Positions 55,284 through 63,606 of a DNA stretch of 64,000 bases are shown piece by piece. The stretch is from Stutzerimonas chloritidismutans AW-1 (GTDB lineage Bacteria > Pseudomonadota > Gammaproteobacteria > Pseudomonadales > Pseudomonadaceae), in NCBI RefSeq assembly GCF_000495915.1, contig NZ_AOFQ01000031.1, positions 57,623 through 121,622 on the forward strand, written 5' to 3'. Each line of letters starts with the position of its first letter. Positions within the stretch are counted from its first letter, which is position 1. The translations under genes were made by a program, and so were the position numbers. The notes beneath the pieces were generated by a model. That model searched no databases. It worked only from the letters and a program-made list of their open reading frames with translations, and was not told where the DNA came from.

Positions 55284-56588
55284 GGTTCATCGCGCTTTCC
55301 CGGGGAAGGCAGCCTTGATTTTCAGGAAGAAGTATTCCGAGTCCCGAAAACCATAGGCCATACGCTTGATCACCTTGATGCGGTTGTTGACGCCCTCAAG
55401 GACGCTGGTATGCATGTGGAAGTTGGCACTGGCGAGGATGCCTCGGGCGTATTTGCGCAGGTTGCGAGCGAAGCGCTGTAGCGGTGCGAGGCCGCTGTCC
55501 CGGGCGTGCCGCAACCAGGTTCGCCAGCGGCGCCAGCCCTCTCGTACGCTGGGGGCGAACCAGACATCCTTCAGCGCATCCTTGAGGACATAGACCGTAG
55601 CCAGCGGCTGGTTGGCCGCGAGTAGTTCTTGAAGCTGCACGGCTTGTCCGTCCTTCAGGTTGTTGCGATTGCGCAGCAGCAGCCAGCGGCTTTGCTTGAC
55701 CGCCTTTCGTGCCGGCTTGTCTTCGCGCAGGAGGTTGGCCTGGTCAACCCGGATACGGTCGATCACATCCCGACCATAGCGCGCGACGACGTGAAACAGG
55801 TCGTACACCACTTCGGCTTGCGGGCAATGCTTCTTCACCTCCAGATCAAAAGCCGTGTTCATGTCCATGGCCACCGCCTCTATCTGCTGGCAGTGCTTGC
55901 CGAGCAATTCAAAGAACGGGCGGACCGCCTCGCGGCTGTTGCCGTGGCCGACCCACAACACCCGCGTTCGCTCGGCATCCATGATGACCGTGGCATAGCG
56001 ATGCCCTTTGTGCAGGGCGAACTCGTCCATCACCAGGCGGCGGACACCGGTTGAATCGAAGGTGCCTACCTCGGCTTGAAGGCGTCGTTTATCGAGCGTT
56101 TTGAGGGTGTGCCAGTGCAGGCCGGTGAGCTGGCTGACGTGGCTGATCGGCAGCAGCCGCAGCAAGCTTTCGAGCCATATCCGTAACCGCTGGGTCAGCC
56201 GAGATGCTGGCTCCAACCAGTCGATCCGCTCGGTCACCCGCCCACAACTCAGGCAATCGACTCGGCGCACTGGTAGTTGAAGCAGGACGCGCTGATCGAA
56301 CAGATCACGATCACGCACCAGACGAATCCGGCGATCGTGAATCAACGGGCTGAACTGGCCACAACGCCCGCACTTAGGAAGAGAGCCGGCTTGAGGTTCA
56401 AGCTCAATGAGGAGGGTGTTATCGGTAGATGGGCGACAGGCAACGGCGTCGTAGCCTGGCCAGAAAGCAGCAAGATCAATAGGATGCACGGCGACAGCAG
56501 GGACAGGTGAAGGGTGTGTTTGGCGACTGCCAATTTACCTGCTTCCCTGACTGTCAACTCGCTCTTCCCCCAGACTCCGCGAAGAACC
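55284..56588. mobile_element. ISL3-family insertion sequence, 1305 bp
   Basis: The element is bounded by perfect 8-bp target duplications TGAAAATA (55276-55283 and 56589-56596). Terminal inverted repeats start GGTTCATCGCGC (left) and GGTTCTTCGCGG (right, reverse strand). Eight-base duplication and GGTTCTTCG-type ends are standard for ISL3. One transposase fills it. Precise duplication implies recent insertion into the RND gene. Confidence 0.95.
55287..56489 (-). CDS. tnpA: ISL3-family transposase
   Basis: This 400-residue DDE transposase has an N-terminal zinc-finger-like pair (PKCGRCGQFSPL and RVDCLSCGRV, residues about 38-90) and a helix-turn-helix (HVSQLTGLHWHTLK). The catalytic core includes RLVMDEFALHKGHRYATVIMD (first Asp), AMDMNTAFDLEVKKHCPQAEVVYDLFHVVARY (second Asp) and NFHMHTSVLEGVNNRIKVIKRMAYGFRD (Glu). 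It begins with GTG and its stop lies three bases inside the left end of the IS. All catalytic residues appear present, so the element is probably still mobile. Confidence 0.93.
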   Translation of the reverse strand: MHPIDLAAFWPGYDAVACRPSTDNTLLIELEPQAGSLPKCGRCGQFSPLIHDRRIRLVRDRDLFDQRVLLQLPVRRVDCLSCGRVTERIDWLEPASRLTQRLRIWLESLLRLLPISHVSQLTGLHWHTLKTLDKRRLQAEVGTFDSTGVRRLVMDEFALHKGHRYATVIMDAERTRVLWVGHGNSREAVRPFFELLGKHCQQIEAVAMDMNTAFDLEVKKHCPQAEVVYDLFHVVARYGRDVIDRIRVDQANLLREDKPARKAVKQSRWLLLRNRNNLKDGQAVQLQELLAANQPLATVYVLKDALKDVWFAPSVREGWRRWRTWLRHARDSGLAPLQRFARNLRKYARGILASANFHMHTSVLEGVNNRIKVIKRMAYGFRDSEYFFLKIKAAFPGKAR

Positions 56589-58383
56589 TGAAAATAGGCC
56601 TGTACCCGCCTGACGGCCTCCTCCGTGCGCTTGGCCGTGGCCCCAGGTGGAGACTGGATGACCGTCATCAGCGAACCCTGGTCTTCCTCCGGCAGAAATG
56701 CACCAGGCAGCCTGACGAAGAGCGTTGCTGCCAGCGCGACCAGCCCTGCGAAAATCACCAGAAACCAGATCGGTCGCTGCAGCATTCCGCCGACGGCACG
56801 GTGATAACCCGTCGCGGTGCCATCCAGTCCCCGATTGAGCACCCGCAACGGCCTTGGCATCCTGCCGCGCTCGCCGGCACCGCTGCTCGGGCGAAGCAAG
56901 GTGGCGCAAAGCGCCGGTGTCAGCACCAACGCCATGACGGTGGAAATGGCGACCGCGATGGCCAGGGTCACCGCGAACTGCCGATAGATACCTCCGGTGG
57001 ACCCGCTGAAGAATGCCATGGGCACGAACACCGCGATCAGCACCAATGTCGTCCCGATGATCGCCGCGCTGACCTGCCCCATCGCCTTCTTCGTGGCCTC
57101 GAACGGCGTCAGTTGCTCTTCGTCGATGATCCGCTTGGTGTTCTCGACCACGACAATAGCGTCGTCCACCAGCGTGCCAATCGCCAGCACCATGGCAAAC
57201 AGACTGAGCAGGTTGATGGAAAAACCCACCAGCCAAAGCCCCAGACAGGTTCCGGCCAGCGTGATCGGAATGACGATCGAGGGAATGACGGTGGCGCGCC
57301 AGCTCTGGAGAAATAACAGCATCACGAGGACCACCAGCACCATGGCCTGCCCAAGGGTAAGCAGCACTTCCTTGATCGACGCGGCGATGAATGGGGTGGA
57401 GTCGTACGGAATGGTCCAGACGATATCTTCCGGGAACGCTCGCGCCAGTTCGCTCATGCGCTGCTTGATCCCCTCGGCGGTCTCCAGCGCATTCGCCCCA
57501 GGCGCCAGCTTCACCGCCATGCTCGCAGCGGCATCACCGTTGAGTTCGGTGCTGGCGTTGTAGTTCTTCGCCCCCAGTTCGACCCGCGCGACATCGCCAA
57601 GCCGCACGGACGCACCATCCGGCTCCACTCGCAGGACAATGGCTTCGAACTCCTCGGGCGAGCTGTAGCGCGCCTGGGTTTCCAGCGCCGCGGTAATCTC
57701 GGTGTCGCCGGCCAGCGGCCTTTCGGCCAACGCTCCACCCGGCGCCTGGCTGTTCTGCTCACGCACGGCGGTGAGTACGTCGCTCGCCGACAACCCCAGA
57801 TGCGCCATGCGGTCATGGTCGATCCACACCCGCATCGCATATGGCGTGTAGTACTCGCCGATATCCCCGACGCCCTTGACCCGCCGAAGCTCGTCGACGA
57901 TCCGAGTCGCCGCGAAATTGCCCAGCGCCAGGGTATCCATCGTGCCGCTGCGGGAGCTGAGCGTGACCAGCAGGACGGTATCCGGTGACGCCTGATAGAC
58001 GCGAATACCCTGCTGCCGGACCTCATCCGGCAAACGCTGCTCCACCCGCCCGAGGCGGTTCTGCACATCCATTTGGGCGGTGTCGATATCCGCGCCAGAG
58101 TCGAACGTCATCTTCACCGAGGCGCTGCCATTGGAGCGACTGATGGATTCCATGTACAGGACGCCATCCACCCCATTCATTTCCTGCTCGATGACCTGGG
58201 TGACATTCGTTTCCAGTACCGAAGCATCGGCACCTGGGTAATCGACGCTGATGGTGAGCGTTGGTGGCGCGATCGATGGGTACTGCTCGACTGGCAGACT
58301 CCGCACCGCGAGCAGGCCCGCGATGAGAAACGCCAGCGCGATCACCCACGCCAGAACCGGCCTGTCGACGAAGAAGGTCGCCT

Positions 58384-59577
58384 TCATCTGCCGTGGCGCC
58401 CTGAATCACGCTCGTTATCCGAAGAGGAGTCGCGCTCACTCGCCACAGGCGTGACCGGCTCGTCGGCACGCGCCTGCTGCCAGCCATCGATGATGATTCG
58501 GTCACCGACCTCCAGGCCGTCGAGAATGATCCAGTCGCCTCCTTTCATCTGGCCCAGCTCCACCTCCTGAACCCGGGCCACGTCATCCTCGTCCAGGCGC
58601 ATAACCGTGGCGCCGCGATCATGCATTCTCACCGCGCGCTGGGGGATGGTGATGCCTTTCGGCCAGGTGCCGAGGTGCAGCCGCGCACGAACGAACTGGC
58701 CGGGCAACAGCTGGTGGTCAGGGTTGGGAAACTGCGCGCGCAACGCCACGGTGCCGGTGGATTCATCGATGGTCATCGAGGTGAAGTTCAGGTAGCCCTC
58801 CTGCTTGTGCTCACGGCCGTTTTCCAGCACGAGCTGCACCGGCACCAGCTCATCATCGGGCAGCTCCAACTCTCCAGACGCCACCTGATGACGCATCTCC
58901 AGCAGATCAGCGCTGGACTGCGAGAAATTCACGAACACCGGGTCGAATTGCTCGACCGTGGTCAGCAGGGTGCCATCGGCGGCACTGACCAGCGCGCCCT
59001 CGGTAACCCTCGCCCGACCGGCACGTCCAGAGATCGGCGTCTTCACATTGGTGTATTCGAGCTGCAGGCGGGCTGTCGCGACTGCAGCTCGTGCTTCTGC
59101 AACATCGGCCAAAGCGGTTCTGGTGCGCACTTGTGCCGTGTCATAGTCCTGCCGGCTGATCGCGCGATCGGCGACGAGCTGCTCGTAACGGTCCAGGTCC
59201 TGCTGGGCATTTGCGGCGGTGGCTTCGGCCCGCTGCAGAATCGCCTCGGCCGAATCGAGTCGGGCCTGCATCTCCCGCGGATCGATGCGAAACAGCGGAT
59301 CGCCCGCTTCAACGTCGGAGCCTTCCTGATAGAGCGTCCGCTCCACGACGCCATCGACCCGCGCGCGGATCTCGGCGACCCGTACGGACTGCACACGACC
59401 TGATAGCTCGGCGATGTTCTCGACCGGGCCTCGGGACACCTTGTGAACGCTCACCTCGGGGGGCGCGTCCTTCTGCGTGTCGTCGGTCTTGCTCGACGAA
59501 TCGTCACCTTCGCTACAGGCGACCAGACCCATGGCCAGCAGGGCCAACACGACGGGGCGTCGCATGAAAACCATCAT
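58384..59577 (-). CDS. RND efflux periplasmic adaptor lipoprotein
   Basis: This 397-residue membrane-fusion protein has a lipobox LLAMGLVAC (Cys near residue 21). A hairpin coiled coil follows (residues about 90-170), then a lipoyl-like half (RVDGVVERTLYQEGSDVEAGDPLFRID) and beta-barrel segments. The start is set at MMVFMRRPVV with AAGG five bases upstream. It is the first gene of the operon, with the RND gene overlapping its end. It appears intact, but its pump partner is broken. Confidence 0.9.
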   Translation of the reverse strand: MMVFMRRPVVLALLAMGLVACSEGDDSSSKTDDTQKDAPPEVSVHKVSRGPVENIAELSGRVQSVRVAEIRARVDGVVERTLYQEGSDVEAGDPLFRIDPREMQARLDSAEAILQRAEATAANAQQDLDRYEQLVADRAISRQDYDTAQVRTRTALADVAEARAAVATARLQLEYTNVKTPISGRAGRARVTEGALVSAADGTLLTTVEQFDPVFVNFSQSSADLLEMRHQVASGELELPDDELVPVQLVLENGREHKQEGYLNFTSMTIDESTGTVALRAQFPNPDHQLLPGQFVRARLHLGTWPKGITIPQRAVRMHDRGATVMRLDEDDVARVQEVELGQMKGGDWIILDGLEVGDRIIIDGWQQARADEPVTPVASERDSSSDNERDSGRHGR

Positions 59578-59684
59578 CACAACCTTGCACACACGAAGGC
59601 GCGGGCGGCGGAGGCACCTGCTCCACCACCCGCACCAGACTGGCAGGCGCGGCGCGAGCGCCGCCTTGGGAAAGGGCTGGCGGG

Positions 59685-59771
59685 CTAGAAAACCAGCATG
59701 AACAGGCCAATCACGACCAGCAATCCGATGAGGAAGATGATGCCGATGGTGCTGCCGAGAAATTTCAGCAT
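59685..59771 (-). CDS. 28-residue single-helix membrane protein
   Basis: A short frame encodes MLKFLGSTIG then IIFLIGLLVV and IGLFMLVF, one hydrophobic helix with a basic N-terminus. AGGAG is eight bases before the ATG, a good ribosome site. It lies about 107 bases upstream of the efflux adaptor gene on the same strand. No family is recognised; such microproteins often modulate larger membrane complexes, and the neighbouring pump is an obvious but unproven partner. Confidence 0.55.
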   Translation of the reverse strand: MLKFLGSTIGIIFLIGLLVVIGLFMLVF

Positions 59772-60162
59772 GTGGTTTGCTCCTTACGTTGGGTTGTAAA
59801 TCAGCTGACCCAAGCGTGGCGTCATCGTTCGTTTGAATCGGTTCCGCTTGACTGCCTATCCTTCGCTCACTGCAACGAAGATCTGCAGAGAATTGAGGGT
59901 ATCGAGTGGCCGATGCACGCTTGACGTCTTCTATCGGCAGGGGTGATCTGGTCGCGAGCGCAGGCGAGTCTGGAAGTGCGAAGACACAGGTTGGCTGAGC
60001 CTCATAGCGCCATATGCCACGTGCGCTTCAGCGGGTCGGCCAGTGGACAGCGGGCGAGAGGGGCTGCTGCAAAGCCCTGACACAATCCTGCCCGATGCTG
60101 GCTACGGCCGAGGGACGGCCGCAGCGAGGGTTACTCAGTAGCAAAGCACAAAGCCAGGAGGC
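59772..60162. other. 391-base intergenic region before gntR stop
   Basis: No gene is recognised. A CGGCCG-AGGGA-CGGCCG stem (60105-60121) lies near the right side, and a short stem AAGCC/GGCTT (60151-60164) overlaps the gntR stop codon and may end that gene. Confidence 0.4.
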
Positions 60163-60918
60163 TTAACTGCCAACCTTGCTCGCCTCCGCCTCCTCATGGG
60201 CCTGGCGCAGCCGCTCGCGGCTGTTGGTCAGGTGCAGCCGCATGGCCGCCCGCGCGGATTCCGGGTCCTGGCGCTCGATGGCCTCGTAAATCTGCTCGTG
60301 CTCGCGGCCCAGGCGCGCCTGGTAATGCTGCTGGTCGTCATGGGCCAGTCGCGCGGAATTGACCCGGCTGCGCGGGATCAGCGTGGTACCCAGGTGGCTC
60401 ATGATGTCGGTGAAGTAGCGGTTGCCGGTGGCTTCGGCGATCTGCAGATGGAACTGGAAATCCGATGACACCGCATCGCTGGAGTGCGCCGCGCTCTGGT
60501 TGAGCTGATCGAGAAAGGCGCGCATCGCGGCCAGTTGCTCAGGCGAGCGACGCTGCGCAGCCAGCCCGGCCGATTCCACTTCCAGGCTGATGCGCAATTC
60601 CAGAATCGCCAGCAGGTCGCGCAAGGTGCCGATGGTCGCCGGGTCGATGCGCAGCCCGGTGGTGCTCGGCGTATCCAGCACGAAGGTGCCGATGCCGTGC
60701 CGCGTTTCCACCAGGCCCGAGGCCTGCAGGCGCGAGATCGCCTCGCGCACCACCGTGCGACTCACACCCTGCGTCTGCATGATGGCGGACTCGGTCGGCA
60801 GCTTGTCGCCGCGCTTCAACATGCCGTCGCGGATCTGCTGCGACAGTTCGGCGACCAGCTCCTGAGCGAGGCTGCGGTGTTTGCGACGGGCGCGTGGCTG
60901 GGCGCTCTGGTTATCCAT
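60163..60918 (-). CDS. GntR/FCD-family regulator, candidate hexuronate/hexarate repressor
   Basis: This 251-residue regulator has a winged helix-turn-helix at about residues 14-80 (LKRGDKLPTESAIMQ and VVREAISRLQASGLVETRHGIGTFV). An all-helical FCD effector domain follows with metal-binding Asp/His residues (SSDFQFHLQIAEATGN). Its promoter carries AGTTGTACGATAAC (60966-60979), identical to the kdgD operator, and related sites lie before gudD2, udh and the porin. Autoregulated control of uronate/aldarate genes is therefore inferred, much as proposed for GguR-type regulators. The effector would be an aldarate; this is not shown by the sequence. Confidence 0.85.
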   Translation of the reverse strand: MDNQSAQPRARRKHRSLAQELVAELSQQIRDGMLKRGDKLPTESAIMQTQGVSRTVVREAISRLQASGLVETRHGIGTFVLDTPSTTGLRIDPATIGTLRDLLAILELRISLEVESAGLAAQRRSPEQLAAMRAFLDQLNQSAAHSSDAVSSDFQFHLQIAEATGNRYFTDIMSHLGTTLIPRSRVNSARLAHDDQQHYQARLGREHEQIYEAIERQDPESARAAMRLHLTNSRERLRQAHEEAEASKVGS

Positions 60919-60965
60919 GGACGGCTATCTCTGAGAAGCGGAAGCAGCCGTCATCATAGCCCAGC

Positions 60966-60979
60966 AGTTGTACGATAAC
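60966..60979. promoter_or_regulatory. regulon operator upstream of gntR
   Basis: AGTTGTACGATAAC lies 48 bases before the gntR ATG, with TTGTAGGGAGA-type sequence further upstream. It is a perfect 14-base match to the kdgD site. It is the basis for predicting autoregulation. Confidence 0.7.
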
Positions 60980-61033
60980 TATTGATCCATTGCATTTGTA
61001 GGGAGATTACGCGCAACCATCGCGCCAGATGTC

Positions 61034-62638
61034 CTAGGGCGGCGGGCGACAGTGCCCGGCCCGGCAGCGGTTGGCCTGATGGCTGGGGTCCTGCTGCATG
61101 AGCTTGCGCGTGACGCCGTTGGTCCAGCCGAAGCCGTCCTGCAGAGGATATTCGCCGCCACCGGCGTGCTCGGTGCACGGGCGCAGTACGTATTTTTCCA
61201 CCAGCTTGTTCTCGCGCTCGAACAGGTGGCTGACGATGGTCAGCCAGCGCTCCTCGATATCCAGCGCCAGCGCGTCATGGCCGTAGTGCTGCAGGCCGCG
61301 AATGGCGATCCACTGCAGCGGCGCCCAGCCGTTGGGGCGATCCCATTGCTCGCCGCTGCCGCTGATCTCGGTGGTGGCCAGCCCGCCCGGGGCCAGCAGG
61401 CGGGCACGCACGGTTGTCGCGACCGCTGCCGCCTGCTCGGCACTGGCCATGCGCACGAACAGCGGTGCCAGGGTCGCGGCGGTGAGGTTGTCGCGTTGCC
61501 GGCCGCGCCGCCAGTCATAGTCGAAGTAGGCGCCGGCGCGCGGATTCCACAGGTAGTTGTCGATCGCTGCCAGGCGAATTTCGGCGCGCCGGGCAAAATT
61601 CTCGGCACAGGCCTGCTGGCCCTTCACCGCCGACAGCTCGGCGATCTGCCGCTCGAGCTTGTAGAGCAACGCATTGAGGTCGATGGGCAGGATGCTGGTG
61701 GTGCGGATGGTCGCCAGCCGGTGCGCATCGTCCAGCCAGCGCGAGCTGAAGTCCCAGCCCGATTCGGCACCGGCGCGCAGGTCACGATAAACCTCGTGCC
61801 GCGGCCGGCAACTGGCGCGGGCGGTCTCGACGTCTTCGCGATAGGACTCCTCGCGCGGCGTATCGCGCTCGTCCCAGTAACGGTTGAGCACCACGCCGTC
61901 GGCCAGGCAGACGCAGCGCCGGTGCCGCTCACCGGGGCGCAGCGCATCGGCACCCTCCATCCAGAAGGCATATTCCTTGTGCAGCTGCGGCAGGTAATCG
62001 CTGGCCCGGTGCACGCCGTTTTCCTCGAACAGCTCGGTCATCAGGGCGAACACCGGCGGCTGCGAACGGCCGAGGTAGTAGGTGCGGTTGCCATTGGGCA
62101 CATGGCCGTAGGTGTCGATCAGGTAGGCGAAGTTGTCCGCCATCGAGCGCAGCAGATCGCAGTGCCCGCTCTCGTCCAGGCCGAGCATGGTGAAGTAGGA
62201 ATCCCAGTAATACAGCTCGGTGAAGCGCCCGCCTGGCACCACGTACGGGTGCGGCAGCGGCAGCAGCGAGGAATGCTCGGGATGGTCCTGCGGCTGCCGG
62301 GTGAGCACCGGCCAGAGCCGGTCGATGTGTTCGGCCAGGCTGTCGTCGGGGTTGGCGACAAATTCCCTGACCGGCATCTCGTAAAGGCTGAAGTGCTCGT
62401 GGACGAAGGCGCCGAGATCGAAGCCGGGCTCATTGCAGCGACCGCGGTAAGCCTCGAGGATGACTTCGGGATGGCGCCGCGGCGCGCAGTCGACGAAGGT
62501 CTTGCTGTCGGGAAAGATGCGCTGCATCTGCACCGCGACGAACAGCTCCTGATAGCGATCGGCGGGGCTTAGGGTATCGGCCAGCGAGATGGCGCTGACG
62601 TCATGGCTGAACGGCTGGTACGACTGGCTACTGGTCAT
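61034..62638 (-). CDS. treF: trehalase, cytoplasmic-type (GH37)
   Basis: This 534-residue glycoside hydrolase of family 37 splits trehalose into two glucose. Both trehalase signatures are present: PGGRFTELYYWDSYF near residue 135 and EQWDRPNGWAPLQW near 440. RSxAESGWDFSSRW-like text (GAESGWDFSSRWL) is also visible, with its catalytic Asp. No signal peptide precedes the start, so the enzyme is probably cytoplasmic like TreF rather than periplasmic TreA. The ATG overlaps the stop of the SDR gene (ATGA), so the two are co-translated. Length matches TreF (549). Confidence 0.93.
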   Translation of the reverse strand: MTSSQSYQPFSHDVSAISLADTLSPADRYQELFVAVQMQRIFPDSKTFVDCAPRRHPEVILEAYRGRCNEPGFDLGAFVHEHFSLYEMPVREFVANPDDSLAEHIDRLWPVLTRQPQDHPEHSSLLPLPHPYVVPGGRFTELYYWDSYFTMLGLDESGHCDLLRSMADNFAYLIDTYGHVPNGNRTYYLGRSQPPVFALMTELFEENGVHRASDYLPQLHKEYAFWMEGADALRPGERHRRCVCLADGVVLNRYWDERDTPREESYREDVETARASCRPRHEVYRDLRAGAESGWDFSSRWLDDAHRLATIRTTSILPIDLNALLYKLERQIAELSAVKGQQACAENFARRAEIRLAAIDNYLWNPRAGAYFDYDWRRGRQRDNLTAATLAPLFVRMASAEQAAAVATTVRARLLAPGGLATTEISGSGEQWDRPNGWAPLQWIAIRGLQHYGHDALALDIEERWLTIVSHLFERENKLVEKYVLRPCTEHAGGGEYPLQDGFGWTNGVTRKLMQQDPSHQANRCRAGHCRPPP

Positions 62639-63402
62639 TGTTCGCTGTAATTCCATAACAGACCGCCATCGACCACCAGGGTAGTCCCGGTGATGTAGTC
62701 GGCATCCGGAGAAGCCAGAAAGGCGACGACCCCGGCCACATCGCGTGGCCTGCCGAGGCGTCCGGCGGGGATGTTCTGCAGCAGGCTGGCGAGCTTCTCC
62801 GGCTGGTTCATCAGCTCGCGATTGATCGGCGTTTCCACCGCGCCCGGCGCCACGTTGTTCACCGTGATGCCCAGCGGCGCGAGTTCGATGGCGATGTTGC
62901 GCATGAGCATCTTCAGCCCGCCCTTGCTCGCACAGTAGGCGGTGAAGTTGGGGTGCGGCAATTCCTCGTGCACCGAACTGTTGTTGATGATCCGCCCGCC
63001 ACGGCCCTGCTCGCGCAGATAGCGGGCAAAGGCCTGGGCCAGGAAGAACGGCCCGCGCAGGTTGACGTCGAGTACCCGGTCGTAGTCGCCCTCCTCGGCG
63101 TCGAGAAATGCGGCGTGCGCCTGCACCCCGGCGTTGTTCACCAGGATATCCAGGCGGCCCATGCGCTCGACGCTCTCGCGCACCAGCCGCTGGCATTGCT
63201 CGACCTGGCTGACGTCCGCGGCGATGAAGCAGACCCGCCGCCCCACGGCGCGTACTTGCTCGAGGCTCGCACGGGCCTCGTCATCTTCCTCGCGGCCGTT
63301 GATGACCACATCGGCCCCCTCCTCGGCCAGGCGCAAGGCGATGCCGAGGCCGATGCCGTGAGTACTGCCGGTGACCAGAGCCACCTGATTCTGCAAGCGC
63401 AT
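62635..63402 (-). CDS. SDR-family oxidoreductase, possibly sugar dehydrogenase
   Basis: This 255-residue classical SDR has the nucleotide motif TGSTHGIGLGIALRLAEEG, NNAGVQAHA near 90, and the catalytic YCASKGGL near 155-160. GGAGG lies four bases before ATG 63402; the frame is open 30 codons further without support. It is directly upstream of trehalase, with overlapping stop and start codons, so a role on glucose or a related sugar (glucose 1-dehydrogenase-like) is plausible. The family gives no proof of substrate. Confidence 0.85.
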   Translation of the reverse strand: MRLQNQVALVTGSTHGIGLGIALRLAEEGADVVINGREEDDEARASLEQVRAVGRRVCFIAADVSQVEQCQRLVRESVERMGRLDILVNNAGVQAHAAFLDAEEGDYDRVLDVNLRGPFFLAQAFARYLREQGRGGRIINNSSVHEELPHPNFTAYCASKGGLKMLMRNIAIELAPLGITVNNVAPGAVETPINRELMNQPEKLASLLQNIPAGRLGRPRDVAGVVAFLASPDADYITGTTLVVDGGLLWNYSEQ

Positions 63403-63606
63403 TGCGACCTCCGTACGCACGTCGCCTGAACGCGACGCCGTTTCGATTGGCGATGCAGATGAGACGGAGCGAGCCTTCGCGCGTTCCCTCATCCGCCGGA
63501 TCGGCGCAGCTGGTCGCGCCGTGGCTTTACGTTAGCCGCCTAATCTTTCTCTCCTCCGGACAAAGGCGCAAAATGGCCGGCTATCCGCTGCTCGTCGAAG
63601 GACGTC

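Larger units (their letters stand above)
53902..58387 (-). pseudogene. RND efflux pump inner-membrane subunit, IS-interrupted and frameshifted
   Basis: This is a HAE1-type RND pump. The N-terminal part (58387 to 56597) includes FFVDRPVLAWVIALAFLIAGL and the helix-4 residues GTLVDDAIVVVEN. It is cut by an ISL3 element after RVQAYF. The coding text resumes at 55283 (HDHPLVANTTLVYGH) and, after a one-base deletion near 54669-54671 (a T run reduced to three), continues to helix 12 and RRWLTNRRPPTRL. Taking out the IS and one target duplicate and adding one base gives 1057 residues, a normal RND length. The ATG overlaps the adaptor-gene stop as ATGA. No outer-membrane channel gene follows. The pump is inactive as read. 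Confidence 0.93.
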
